DNA of 64,000 nt, taken from positions 1,426,001-1,490,000 of the forward strand of contig CAVWNC010000001.1 of the NCBI GenBank assembly GCA_963756455.1. Reading direction: 5' to 3'. Source of the DNA: DASQPA01 sp963756455. GTDB lineage: Bacteria; Acidobacteriota; Thermoanaerobaculia; Multivoradales; UBA5704. Positions 6,930-15,318 of this stretch are shown in pieces (positions within the stretch are counted from its first letter, which is position 1; the number at the start of each line of letters is the position of its first letter). A model generated the notes under the pieces. It made no database searches and was not told where the DNA came from. It saw nothing but the letters and a program-made list of their open reading frames with translations. A program made the position numbers and the translations under genes.

Positions 6930-8579
6930 ATGCCGGATCTCGAGATCAGTCCGAAGAGCGCCACTCTCGGAGTGGGCCAGACGTTGCGGCTCGCTGCCCT
7001 CAAGAAGGATGGTACGCCCGACCCGACGGTGGTCTGGTCGATCCATGGAGCCGGGACGATCGACGCCAAAGACGGCATCTATAAGCCCCCGCGTCGCATC
7101 CACTTCGCCAGCCGGGTGGTGGTCGTGGCCCGGCCGAGTGGGGGTGGAGAGGCTGCGACCGCTGAGATCGAGCTCGTCTCGGTCTCCTTCTGGACCCAGA
7201 TCATCGGCAGCTATCTGCTCTTCTGTTTCTTCTTCCTGGTGACCTTGCTGATCTTTTTCTGGAGCTTCTTCTGCCCCACGTGCCGGCCCGACGTCGTGCG
7301 GGTGAGCCCCCCCGTGGTCACACTTTCGACCGGGCAGACCCAGGTGTTCACCGCGAACGTGCCGGTCCTTTGGCCGCCGTCGCTTTCCGGTCCTGGCATC
7401 TATACCGTGCCGCCGAACATCTCGAAAGCCCAGATCCCGGTCACCGAGCCCACCTCCCCCCACGGCACCGGCAGCGCCGAGGTCTTCGTCTCGCCGGCCG
7501 GGAGTTTTTCGCTGCAGCCCGCGCGGGCCACCGTTTCCGCCGGGGGCAGTCTCGACCTCACGGCGGTGGTGGGACCGCCCGCCGATCCGAATCAGCCGCC
7601 GGGCAAACCCGACGTGGATTGGATGAGCCCCGAGATCGGCACCCTGACGCCGGCCTCGACCCCCGGGGCCCTGACCGCGCGGTTCAGCGCCGTGGTCCCC
7701 GGAATCGTGCGCCCGGCCACCGTGATGATCCTGGCCCGGGTGCGCGGGGATGCTACCCGGGTGGCGGGAGCCTGGGTGACCGTGCTGCCGGCCTCGGTGC
7801 CGCCCGGGACCTGCGCCGACGGCTGCGGCTCCGACGTCGCGGCGCTCCTCAGCCTGATCGCGATGATGGGAGCCCTGGGGGGGATCATTCACGGGATCTC
7901 GTCCTTCACGACCTACGTGGGCAACCGCCAGTTTCTCACCAGCTGGGCCTGGTGGTACATCTTCAAACCGTTCCTCTCGGCCCTCGTGGCGCTCGTCGTC
8001 TTCCTCGTCTTCCGCTCCGGTTTCGGTGGCGCGGACCTTTCCCTGAATGGCGCGGACTGTCTCAAGGTCGCCGCCTTCGCGGGCCTCATCGGTCTCTTCG
8101 CCGAGCCGGCGACGCTCAAGCTCAAGGACATTTTCAACACCCTCTTCACCCCTAAAAACGATCCGCGGAAAGACGCCGCCCAAGACGGCAGCGGGTCCCA
8201 GCCGATCCTCACGAGCCTCGATCCCGCGACCGTGACCGCCGGCCAGGAGCCGACTCCCGCGCTGACTCTCAAGGGCAGCGGCTTTTCCCCCGACTGCCAG
8301 GTGAGGATCGGCACGATCCTCCGCAAGCCGACCCAGTTCTCGTCCACCCAACTGGTCGTCGCGCTCGGGAAGGACGAGATCGCGAGCCCCGGCAAGCTGG
8401 ACGTGGTGGTCTTCAACCGACCGCCGGACGGCAAGGCCTCGAGCTCCGTGCCGCTCCTGATCCTGGCGAAAGCCGCGGCCAGCGCGGAGAAACCCGTTGA
8501 ACCGGCCGCTACCCCGGCCCCCGACAAGAAGGAGGACGGTCCCGCGGCCGATCCCGCTGCTCCCGCCGGCGGTGAATAG
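6930..8579 (+). CDS. Membrane protein with Ig-like and IPT-type domains
   Basis: I do not recognise this as a named family. The start at 6930 is preferred over an ATG at 6855 because GGAGGTG sits 4 bases before it and the extra 25 residues look like untranslated leader. Visible order: an N-terminal Ig/BIG2-like segment (1-85), a hydrophobic helix (about 92-115, rich in Phe), a second Ig-like region with LSTGQTQVFTA (about 125-300), a pair or trio of membrane helices (about 308-395), and a C-terminal IPT/TIG-like domain beginning near SLDPATVTAGQEP. The end is an Ala/Pro/Lys tail. The topology suggests extracytoplasmic Ig domains anchored in the inner membrane. Function unknown. Confidence 0.62.
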   Translation: MPDLEISPKSATLGVGQTLRLAALKKDGTPDPTVVWSIHGAGTIDAKDGIYKPPRRIHFASRVVVVARPSGGGEAATAEIELVSVSFWTQIIGSYLLFCFFFLVTLLIFFWSFFCPTCRPDVVRVSPPVVTLSTGQTQVFTANVPVLWPPSLSGPGIYTVPPNISKAQIPVTEPTSPHGTGSAEVFVSPAGSFSLQPARATVSAGGSLDLTAVVGPPADPNQPPGKPDVDWMSPEIGTLTPASTPGALTARFSAVVPGIVRPATVMILARVRGDATRVAGAWVTVLPASVPPGTCADGCGSDVAALLSLIAMMGALGGIIHGISSFTTYVGNRQFLTSWAWWYIFKPFLSALVALVVFLVFRSGFGGADLSLNGADCLKVAAFAGLIGLFAEPATLKLKDIFNTLFTPKNDPRKDAAQDGSGSQPILTSLDPATVTAGQEPTPALTLKGSGFSPDCQVRIGTILRKPTQFSSTQLVVALGKDEIASPGKLDVVVFNRPPDGKASSSVPLLILAKAAASAEKPVEPAATPAPDKKEDGPAADPAAPAGGE

Positions 8580-8652
8580 CTCCCTGGGATGCGCTATCGT
8601 TGCGCCAGCCCCTGCCGGCAGGCCGGGGTACCGAGACGGGGAGAGCCAGAGG

Positions 8653-10155
8653 ATGTCGGAGCTTGACGACCAGATCGAAAACCGGCGCGCCAAGCGCCAG
8701 CTGTTGGCCGAACGGGGGATAGAGACCTATCCCCATCGCTTCGATTGGGACCTGGAGCCCAGCGGGATTCGCGCCCGGTATGGGGAGAAGACCGCCGAGG
8801 AGTTCGAGGCGGCGAAGATCCACCTCCGGGTGCCCGGCCGGGTGAAGGGCATCCGCAGCCAGGGGAAGATCGTCTTCGCCGATCTCCATGACGGGCGGGA
8901 GAAGCTGCAGCTGTTCGTCCGCGTCAACCAGCTGCCGGAGAACGCCAAACTGGTGCTCGACAACCTCGACCTGGGCGACCTCGTCGGCGCCTCGGGGACC
9001 CTCATCCGCACCCGGCTGGGGGAGCTCTCGCTCGCCGTCGACGACCTGACCCTCCTCGCCAAGGCGCTCCGCCCCCTGCCGGAGAAGTGGCATGGCTTGG
9101 CCGACGTCGAGACCCGCTACCGCCAGCGGTATCTGGACTTGGCGACCAACCCCGAGTCGCGCCAGGTGTTCGAGGTGCGCGCCGCGCTCGTCCGCGGCAT
9201 TCGCGCCTTCTTGGACGCGCGGGGCTTCCTGGAGGTCGAGACGCCGATGATGCATCGCATCCCCGGCGGCGCGGCGGCGAAGCCGTTCACGACCCACCAC
9301 AACGCGCTCGACATGGACCTCTACCTGCGGATCGCCCCCGAGCTGTTCTTAAAGCGGCTCCTCGTCGGCGGCATCCCGCGGGTCTACGAGATCAACCGGA
9401 ACTTCAGGAACGAGGGGATCTCGACCCGCCACAACCCCGAGTTCACCATGCTCGAGTTCTACTGGGCCTATGCCGACTACCGGCAGATGATGGAGCTGAC
9501 CGAGGAGCTCCTGACCGGCCTCGCGGCGATCGCGCGGGAGGTCCAGGGCAAGGAGGGCCTCGCCTGGGAAGGCCAGGCGCTCGATTTCACCCGGCCCTGG
9601 GCGAGCTACACCATGCGGGAGGCGATCGTCCGCTTCGGCGGGGTCGACCCGGCGGTGTTGGAGACCGAAGCGGGGCTCGAAGGCGAGTTCGCCCGCCGCC
9701 AGCTGACGAAGCCGCCGGGCTCCGACTACGGCCACCTCCTGATGGCCCTCTTCGAGGAGGTCGCCGAAAAGCAGCTGACGCAGCCGACCTTCATCACCGA
9801 CTTCCCGGTCGAGGTCTCGCCGCTCTCGAAGCAACGGCAGGACGATCCGCGCTTCACCGAGCGCTTCGAGCTCTACATCGCCGGCATGGAAATGGCGAAC
9901 GGCTTCTCCGAGCTGAACGATCCGGACGTCCAGGCCGAGCGCTTCAGAGAGCAGGTCGCCTCCCGCGCCAAGGGCGATGCCGAGGCCCACTACTACGACG
10001 CCGACTACGTGCGGGCCCTGGAGCACGCCATGCCGCCGGCGGCGGGGATCGGGGTGGGGATCGACCGGATCACCATGCTTCTGACCGACCGGCAGTCGAT
10101 CCGCGACGTCATTTTGTTCCCGTTGATGAAGCCGGAGGCGGAGAGCGGGGCGTAG
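8653..10155 (+). CDS. lysS: Lysyl-tRNA synthetase (class II)
   Basis: A 500-residue class II LysRS charging tRNA-Lys. The N-terminal OB-fold anticodon-binding domain spans about 55-150 (VPGRVKGIRSQGKIVFADL). The catalytic core shows motif 1 (FLDARGFLEVETPMM), motif 2 (RVYEINRNFRNEGIS, then HNPEFTMLEFY) and motif 3 (AGIGVGIDRITMLLTD). The ATG at 8653 is preceded by AGAGG and begins MSELDDQIENRR, a normal LysRS N-terminus; longer in-frame extensions are unlikely. In many diderm bacteria lysS lies directly before the lol transporter genes; here one small gene intervenes. Confidence 0.96.
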   Translation: MSELDDQIENRRAKRQLLAERGIETYPHRFDWDLEPSGIRARYGEKTAEEFEAAKIHLRVPGRVKGIRSQGKIVFADLHDGREKLQLFVRVNQLPENAKLVLDNLDLGDLVGASGTLIRTRLGELSLAVDDLTLLAKALRPLPEKWHGLADVETRYRQRYLDLATNPESRQVFEVRAALVRGIRAFLDARGFLEVETPMMHRIPGGAAAKPFTTHHNALDMDLYLRIAPELFLKRLLVGGIPRVYEINRNFRNEGISTRHNPEFTMLEFYWAYADYRQMMELTEELLTGLAAIAREVQGKEGLAWEGQALDFTRPWASYTMREAIVRFGGVDPAVLETEAGLEGEFARRQLTKPPGSDYGHLLMALFEEVAEKQLTQPTFITDFPVEVSPLSKQRQDDPRFTERFELYIAGMEMANGFSELNDPDVQAERFREQVASRAKGDAEAHYYDADYVRALEHAMPPAAGIGVGIDRITMLLTDRQSIRDVILFPLMKPEAESGA

Positions 10156-10188
10156 GGGGCCGCTCGACCGGGCCTCCGAGACCTGGCC

Positions 10189-10194
10189 TACAAT
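10189..10194 (+). promoter_or_regulatory. Candidate -10 element for a leaderless transcript
   Basis: TACAAT ends 6 bases before the ATG at 10201, so a normal transcription start would fall on the start codon itself. No Shine-Dalgarno sequence precedes that ATG. No good -35 box is visible. Confidence 0.35.
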
Positions 10195-10200
10195 ACGGAC

Positions 10201-10758
10201 ATGTCCTACCCGCTCGTCCGCCCCTGTATCACCTACGAGGAGCTTTGCCGGCTCCCCTCGGACGGCCATCGCTACGAGCTTTTCGACGGAGAAGCCTACG
10301 TGAGCCCATCGCCGTCATTGTGGCACCAGGACGTGCTGGCCAATCTGTTCGTTGTCTTCCGCGCCGCCGCGCCGGGGATCGCGCGGGTCTACATCGCTCC
10401 CATGGATGTCGTCCTCGGCCGCGCCACGGCGCCCCAGCCGGATCTCGTGGTCGTCCGGAACGAGCACGCGGGCATCCTCGCTGACGTCATCCGCGGGGTT
10501 CCCGACCTCGTGCTGGAGGTTCTCTCCCCCTCGACCGCCGCGATGGACCGCGGGCTCAAGATGGAGACCTACGCCCGCCACGCCATCCCCGAGTACTGGA
10601 TCGTCGATGGAGATCGGCAGGCGATCGAGGTCTACCGGTTCGACCCCACGGCCGGCTCGTACCGGTCGATCGCTGCCTACGGGCGTGGCGAGCAGGCGAC
10701 GACGCCTCTCCTCCCGGCTCTCGCGGTCGACGTCGCGCAGATTTTCACGGCTCCATGA
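10201..10758 (+). CDS. Uma2 family (DUF820) restriction-endonuclease-like protein
   Basis: 185 residues with the Uma2/DUF820 plan: ITYEELCRLPSDGHRYELFDGE near the N-terminus, the PD-(D/E)xK-like core PDLVVVR and VPDLVLEVLSPST, then KMETYARHAIPEYWIVD. The fold is that of a PD-(D/E)xK nuclease, but the biological role of most members is unknown; they are very abundant in Cyanobacteria, Chloroflexota and Acidobacteriota. Its stop overlaps the lolC start (ATGA), so the two are translationally coupled although functionally unrelated, which suggests insertion between lysS and lolC. It may be read from a leaderless mRNA. Confidence 0.85.
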   Translation: MSYPLVRPCITYEELCRLPSDGHRYELFDGEAYVSPSPSLWHQDVLANLFVVFRAAAPGIARVYIAPMDVVLGRATAPQPDLVVVRNEHAGILADVIRGVPDLVLEVLSPSTAAMDRGLKMETYARHAIPEYWIVDGDRQAIEVYRFDPTAGSYRSIAAYGRGEQATTPLLPALAVDVAQIFTAP

Positions 10759-11963
10759 GCCGCCCCTCCCGTCTCCTCACCTCCCGGATCCCCTTCCCGG
10801 CGATCCTTGCCCTGCGGTATCTCAAAAGTACGCGCAAGGACGCCTATGCGAGCTTCCTCTCCAAGGTGGCGGCGGGGGGGATCGGGCTGGGGGTGATGGC
10901 GCTCGTCCTCTCGCTCGCGGTGATCTCCGGCTTCCAGGAGGCGCTCCGCGGGGAGATCCTCTCGCGGACGGCGCAGATCGAGGTCGACCTGCCGCCGGGG
11001 GATTCCGGAGCGGCCGAGGCGGCGAAGCGGGCGGTGCTCGGGGTTCCGGGAGTGCGCTCGGCCCAGGTACAGGTGGCGGGGAACGGCTGGCTGCTGTCGA
11101 GGGGGAAGGTCGAGCCGGTCGAGCTGGTCGGGATCGAGGGGCGGGTTCCCGCCTCGTTTCCCGGCGCCGCGGGGAAGCCCGAGGGGCTCTACGTCGAGGG
11201 GGCGCTCGCCGGCCGCTGGGGGCTCACCCCCGGACAGGTGATCCAGATCGTCTCGCCGAAGCCCACGCTCGCGCCGATCGGCGGGCCGCAGCCGCGGCTG
11301 CGGAGCCTGCCCGTCTCCGGCACCTTCACCAGCGGCCGCACCCAGGAGGAGCAGGAGCGGGTCGCCCTCCCTCTGGATGCCGCCATCACCCTCCTCGGGA
11401 CCGCCGAGCTGCGCCTGGACGTGGCGGCGGCCGACTTGGACGCCGCGCTTGCCGTGGCGGAGCGCCTGCCGGCCGTCCTCCCCAGGGGGAGCGAGGTGCG
11501 TACCTGGAAAGACCTGAACCGGCCGCTCCTCTTCGCGCTCCGGTTGGAGAAAGTCCTGATGTTCGTGGCGGTCTTCCTGATCGTCTTCGTGGCCGAGCTG
11601 GCGCTCATGGCGGACCTCGCCCTCATCATCAGCAGCAAGCGGCCGGAGATCGGCATGCTGGGAGCGATGGGCGCCAACGCCAGCCACCTGCGCCGCGCCT
11701 TCCTCCTCCTGGGCGGCATGGTGGCGGGCGGCGGCGCCCTGCTCGGCGCCGGGATCGGCGCCGGCGGCGCCTGGGTGCTCGACCACTACAAGCTCGTGCC
11801 GGTGCCGGGGCGGGTCTATTTTCTGGAGTACGTCCCCTTTCTGGTGAAGCCGGGGGATCTGGCGCTCGTCCTCTTTCTTACCTTGGGGCTGGCGCTCCTC
11901 ACCTCGCTCTACGCCGCCCAGCGCGCGGCGACGCTCGATCCCATCGAGGCGATGCGGCGGTGA
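10755..11963 (+). CDS. lolC: LolC/LolE-type lipoprotein-releasing permease
   Basis: 402 residues with the FtsX/LolC plan: an N-terminal cytoplasmic lead RYLKSTRKDAYASFLS, a first membrane helix (about 38-62), a large periplasmic domain (about 63-265), and three C-terminal helices (about 275-385) ending LDPIEAMRR. LolCDE extracts outer-membrane lipoproteins from the inner membrane and hands them to LolA. The ATPase partner lolD lies at 13,287, separated by two minus-strand genes. Only one permease gene is present, so a LolF-like homodimeric permease is possible. Confidence 0.9.
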   Translation: MSRPSRLLTSRIPFPAILALRYLKSTRKDAYASFLSKVAAGGIGLGVMALVLSLAVISGFQEALRGEILSRTAQIEVDLPPGDSGAAEAAKRAVLGVPGVRSAQVQVAGNGWLLSRGKVEPVELVGIEGRVPASFPGAAGKPEGLYVEGALAGRWGLTPGQVIQIVSPKPTLAPIGGPQPRLRSLPVSGTFTSGRTQEEQERVALPLDAAITLLGTAELRLDVAAADLDAALAVAERLPAVLPRGSEVRTWKDLNRPLLFALRLEKVLMFVAVFLIVFVAELALMADLALIISSKRPEIGMLGAMGANASHLRRAFLLLGGMVAGGGALLGAGIGAGGAWVLDHYKLVPVPGRVYFLEYVPFLVKPGDLALVLFLTLGLALLTSLYAAQRAATLDPIEAMRR

Positions 11964-12010
11964 CGGCAGCGGATCCCAGGTAGAAGTCCGCAAATCCGCT
12001 CCCTCTCCTA

Positions 12011-12093
12011 CCGTCATTCTGAGCGGAGCGAAGAATCTGGGGGTGGGTGCAAATCCCCACCGCCCAGATCTTTCGCTGCGCTCAAGATGACGG
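12011..12093. repeat. REP-like hairpin repeat, copy 1
   Basis: An imperfect inverted repeat with arms of about 31 bases (26 of 31 pair) and a loop of about 20 bases. The arms contain GAGCGGAGCGAAGAATCTGG and its complement. A second, nearly perfect copy lies at 23,695-23,773. The sequence type resembles REP/MITE-like hairpins scattered between genes in several high-GC phyla. It occupies the 246-base gap between lolC and the minus-strand membrane-protein gene and may also end transcription. Confidence 0.75.
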
Positions 12094-12209
12094 CAGGAAA
12101 GGTCATCGCGAGGTCTGCGAGGCTCCCTGTTTCAGCCGCGGTACCGAAACAAGTACAGATCCATGAGCCGCGCTCTAAAAGCTGGGGCAAGGCTTGTTAA
12201 ATCCTGCGA

Positions 12210-12557
12210 TCACTCCGTCCCTTTGGCTTCGCCATCGAAGTGTCCGAAGCCGCACCGTCCGCCCATGCCTTGCCGGAAGCGCTCCCGCTCCTCGGGGGTC
12301 ATGCGCTCCCAGCGCTCTGCCATGCGACGGCGGATTCGGGAGCGACCGTAGCGGTGCCCGTGACCGCCCCAGCGGCCGAAAAGGATCCGGCAGAGCACCA
12401 GAAGGCCGAGCGCCTGCCAGAAGGTCACCGTGTGCCAGCCGAAGAGCGTCGGTAGCAGCCAATTCCAGAGCTGCATCACGACGAAGCCGCCCAAGGTCAT
12501 GAAGAGGAGGATTCCCAGCAGAGCCAGGGGAGCCATCACGATCCATCGCTTTCTCAT
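12210..12557 (-). CDS. Small membrane protein downstream of ECF sigma factor
   Basis: 115 residues. Two closely spaced hydrophobic helices (about 7-35 and 44-62) are followed by a basic cytoplasmic stretch and a tail with RMTPEERERFRQGM. It starts 9 bases after the sigma-factor stop with a TAAGGAA ribosome site, so the two form an operon. Proteins of this shape often follow ECF sigma genes and may tune or sense for them, but no anti-sigma domain (zinc motif or RskA-like) is visible. Function unknown. Confidence 0.65.
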   Translation of the reverse strand: MRKRWIVMAPLALLGILLFMTLGGFVVMQLWNWLLPTLFGWHTVTFWQALGLLVLCRILFGRWGGHGHRYGRSRIRRRMAERWERMTPEERERFRQGMGGRCGFGHFDGEAKGTE

Positions 12558-12566
12558 ATTTTTTCC

Positions 12567-13160
12567 TTACGCCTTTCTGAATTCGTCGTAGATGCGTTGC
12601 AGCCGCTCGCGCAGGTGACGTACCGCGTAGCGCTTGCGCGAGAGGAGCGTGTTGACGCTCACGCCGGTCTCGGCGGCCATCTCTTTGAAGCTGCGCCCTT
12701 CGATCTCGTGCGCGAGGAACACCTCGCGTTGTTCCTCCGGCAGCTCGTCGACCGCCAGCTCGATCTCTTCGAGCAGCACGTGGCGGGCAAAGAGCGCCTC
12801 CGGTCCGGCGTCGGGCGAAGGCAGCAGCTCCTCCAACCGCAGGAGCTCGTCGTCCTCCGCGGTCTCGTCGGCGCCCGGGGCGTCGCTCAGGCTCTCCGGC
12901 TTCTTCTTGCGGAAGAGGTCGGTGATGCGGTTACGCGCGACGCGAAACAGCCAGCCGGTGACGTGGTCGATCGGCATCAGCAGGCGGTTCGCCTCCACCA
13001 GCTCGGAGAAGACGTCCTGCAGAATGTCCTCGACGTCGCGCGGGTCGGGCACGCGCCGGCGGATGAAGTGGCGGAGCCGCGGCTCCTCCCGCTGGACCAC
13101 CTTGGAGATCCGCTGATCCGGTTCGAGGGGCATGGGCTTGAGGCTCGCCGCGTTCTTCAT
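12567..13160 (-). CDS. ECF-type RNA polymerase sigma factor
   Basis: 197 residues with sigma region 2 (HFIRRRVPDPRDVEDILQDVF, helix binding core polymerase, then GWLFRVARNRITDLFRKK for the -10) and region 4 (VDELPEEQREVFLAHEIEG, then SFKEMAAETGVSVNTLLSRK, the -35 helix-turn-helix). An acidic linker with SLSDAPGADETAEDDE separates them. No region 1 or 3 is present, which defines the extracytoplasmic-function group. It is cotranscribed with the small membrane protein that follows and is divergent from lolD. Confidence 0.9.
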   Translation of the reverse strand: MKNAASLKPMPLEPDQRISKVVQREEPRLRHFIRRRVPDPRDVEDILQDVFSELVEANRLLMPIDHVTGWLFRVARNRITDLFRKKKPESLSDAPGADETAEDDELLRLEELLPSPDAGPEALFARHVLLEEIELAVDELPEEQREVFLAHEIEGRSFKEMAAETGVSVNTLLSRKRYAVRHLRERLQRIYDEFRKA

Positions 13161-13286
13161 CTACAGATGTAGACGGAGGAGGGGATGTGGATATTGTAGG
13201 GTCGCCCGCGCGGCGATGCGATCTCGGGCTGGATACGCTATCGTTGACCCGCCGATGAGCCGACCCTCGCCCCTCTTTCCTGCGCC

Positions 13287-14018
13287 ATGAGCGTCTCCGT
13301 CCGCGCCACGGGCCTCCGCAAGACCTATGAGGACGGGGTCCGGCGGGTGGAGGTCTTACGGGGGATCGACCTCGCGGTCGAGCCCGGGGAGCTGGTGGCG
13401 GTCGTGGGGCCGTCGGGATCGGGAAAGTCGACCCTCCTCCATCTCCTGGGCGCCTTGGACAAGCCGGATGGGGGAGAGGTCGAAATCGGCGGCCAAACCC
13501 TCTCTGGCCTCTCCGGCACGCGCCTCGCGGCCTTCCGCAACCGGACGATCGGCTTCGTCTTCCAGTTCCACCAGCTGCTGCCGGACTTCACGGCGCTCGA
13601 GAACGTCATTCTCCCCGGGCGCATCGCGGGGATGGAGCCCAAGCGGCTCCTCGCCCGCGCCGAGAACCTGCTCTCCGAGGTCGGCCTCGCCGACCGCCAG
13701 GAGCACTTCCCCAACCAGCTCTCGGGCGGCGAGCGCCAGCGGGTCGCCATCTGCCGCGCCCTGATGCTGGAGCCCCCCCTCCTCCTCGCCGACGAGCCCA
13801 CCGGCAACCTCGACCCGGCGAGCGGCGAGCAGGTCTTCGCCCTTCTGGTCGACCTCCAGAAGCGCCACGGCACGACCGGGCTCCTGGTCACCCACAACCC
13901 GCAGATCGCCGAGCGGTGCACGCGCATCCTGCGGTTGGAGGGGGGAGTACTCTGCCCGGCCTCCGAGAACGTGGAGACACAACGATCGGACTCAGAAGCC
14001 CGCGGGAGGGGTTTCTGA
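13287..14018 (+). CDS. lolD: LolD-type lipoprotein-releasing ABC ATPase
   Basis: 243 residues. Walker A GPSGSGKST (about 42-50), Q-loop FQFHQLLPDFTALEN, signature LSGGERQR, Walker B LLLADEPTGNLD and switch His in LLVTHN are all intact. It powers lipoprotein release with the permease encoded at 10,755. The C-terminus beyond about residue 225 is a low-similarity tail whose DNA contains one arm of a direct repeat (13,965-13,980), so it may have been remodelled. No clear Shine-Dalgarno precedes the ATG at 13,287. Confidence 0.92.
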   Translation: MSVSVRATGLRKTYEDGVRRVEVLRGIDLAVEPGELVAVVGPSGSGKSTLLHLLGALDKPDGGEVEIGGQTLSGLSGTRLAAFRNRTIGFVFQFHQLLPDFTALENVILPGRIAGMEPKRLLARAENLLSEVGLADRQEHFPNQLSGGERQRVAICRALMLEPPLLLADEPTGNLDPASGEQVFALLVDLQKRHGTTGLLVTHNPQIAERCTRILRLEGGVLCPASENVETQRSDSEARGRGF

Positions 14019-14085
14019 ACCCTACGGCGAGCCGAAGAGACACAAGCGTTGGTCCTGGAGACGCTACGGGAGAACGTGGAGACAC
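13965..14085. repeat. Direct repeat flanking the lolD 3' end
   Basis: The 16-mer GAGAACGTGGAGACAC occurs at 13,965-13,980 and again at 14,070-14,085, each followed by (A/T)ACG. The segment between carries the last 13 codons and stop of lolD and a short spacer. The copies may mark a small duplication or deletion footprint. Confidence 0.6.
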
Positions 14086-14124
14086 TACGCTCACGACCGT
14101 AGACACGCCGGCTTAGACGCGCGC

Positions 14125-14153
14125 TTGACGGCGCATCGTTCTTCCTGTACTTT
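14125..14153 (+). promoter_or_regulatory. Sigma-70-like promoter for the 14,290 gene
   Basis: TTGACG (14,125-14,130), a 17-base spacer and TACTTT (14,148-14,153). The -10 lies in the left arm of a small hairpin (ACTTTCA paired with the TGAAAGT at 14,164-14,170), which could be a repressor site. The 270 bases between lolD and the next gene hold this promoter and one arm of the direct repeat, and nothing else that I recognise. Confidence 0.45.
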
Positions 14154-14289
14154 CAATCCAGACTGAAAGTTCAGAAGATGAGCCTGACGGCGCCAAGAAA
14201 CTCTCCTCCGGACCTGGGGCTCCCCGGGCGCGGAGCGGTGAGGCCGTCCTCGGAGCCGCAAACCTTCATACAAGGAAGGAGCTTCAACC

Positions 14290-15318
14290 GTGTATGACAT
14301 GGGAGTCCTGTCCTCTCTCGCGGTCATTTTTTTCTGCTTCGTCCTCCCTGTCCTGTATCTGATCTACCACTTCACTCGCGGCCCTGCCGCGCCGCGCCGG
14401 GCGCCCGATCCCCGGACCCGGAACGCGCAGCGGACCCTGGCGGTGGTGGTCGTCGCCGTGGCGGCTGCCATGGCGACCTACCGCCTGCTCGCCCATGAGA
14501 AGCTCGAGCAGACGGCCGCCCTCTTCCTCGGTATCCCGATCCTCCTCGCCCTCGTCGTCATCTTCGCCGTACGGCCGCGGAGTCTTACCGGGACCGTCTG
14601 CAAGGCCATCACCGTCGGTCTGCTGATGGCGGGGCTGTTCCTCGGCGAGGGGTTTATCTGCCTGGTCATGGCGGCGCCCCTCTTCTATGCCATCGGGGTG
14701 TTCGCCGGCAGCCTGGTCGAAGCGGCGCGACGGCGCAGCGCCAAAGGCGGATCGATCGCCTCCTGTCTCCTCGTCCTCGTCCTGGTGCCCTTGAGCTTCG
14801 AGGGGGTGACGCCGGGTCTGTCGTTTCCGCGCGAGGAGCGGATCACGGTCGAGCGGGAGGTCGCGGCGCCGCCTGTGGAGGTGGCGCGGACCCTCGCCCT
14901 CTCCCCCCATTTCGACGGACGCCTGCCGATGTTCCTCCGGCTCGGTTTTCCCCGCCCGGTGGCGGTCTCCGGCGAGGGTCTCCATCCCGGGAGCCGCCGG
15001 ACGATCCACTTCGCCGGCGGCGAGGGGAAGCCCGGCGACCTCGTCCTCGAGGTCGCTGAGGCCGGCCCGGGACGGGTCCGTTTCCACCCTCTCGCAGACA
15101 GCAGCAAGTTGGCGCACTGGCTGGCCTGGGAGGACGCGACCGTCGAGTGGTCGCCCGACGGCCCCGGCCGGACCCGGGTGCGCTGGACGCAGAATTTCCG
15201 TCGCGACCTCGATCCGGCCTGGTACTTCGGCCCCTGGGAGCGCTACGCCGTGGGGCTCGCCGCCGACTATCTGATCGAGAGCGCGGCGACCCCCGCGGAG
15301 CGCTGGGAGGCGCGGTGA
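14290..15318 (+). CDS. Membrane protein with C-terminal SRPBCC-like domain
   Basis: 342 residues. Four or five membrane helices fill the first 165 residues, with a short basic loop carrying RRRSAKGG. The remainder (about 180-340) reads as an SRPBCC/polyketide-cyclase-like fold: ITVEREVAAPPVEVARTLAL at its start and a Trp-rich end (WYFGPWERYAVG). That fold binds hydrophobic ligands. GTG at 14,290 has AAGGAAGGAG 7 bases upstream; an ATG nine bases further is possible. Its last bases overlap the next gene (GTGA), so the pair is an operon. No named function. Confidence 0.62.
   Translation: MYDMGVLSSLAVIFFCFVLPVLYLIYHFTRGPAAPRRAPDPRTRNAQRTLAVVVVAVAAAMATYRLLAHEKLEQTAALFLGIPILLALVVIFAVRPRSLTGTVCKAITVGLLMAGLFLGEGFICLVMAAPLFYAIGVFAGSLVEAARRRSAKGGSIASCLLVLVLVPLSFEGVTPGLSFPREERITVEREVAAPPVEVARTLALSPHFDGRLPMFLRLGFPRPVAVSGEGLHPGSRRTIHFAGGEGKPGDLVLEVAEAGPGRVRFHPLADSSKLAHWLAWEDATVEWSPDGPGRTRVRWTQNFRRDLDPAWYFGPWERYAVGLAADYLIESAATPAERWEAR

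Noticed and set aside
10201..10758. Uma2 gene as part of a defence island or toxin system
   Set aside because: It stands alone between housekeeping genes with no defence partner; the family is widespread without proven defence function.
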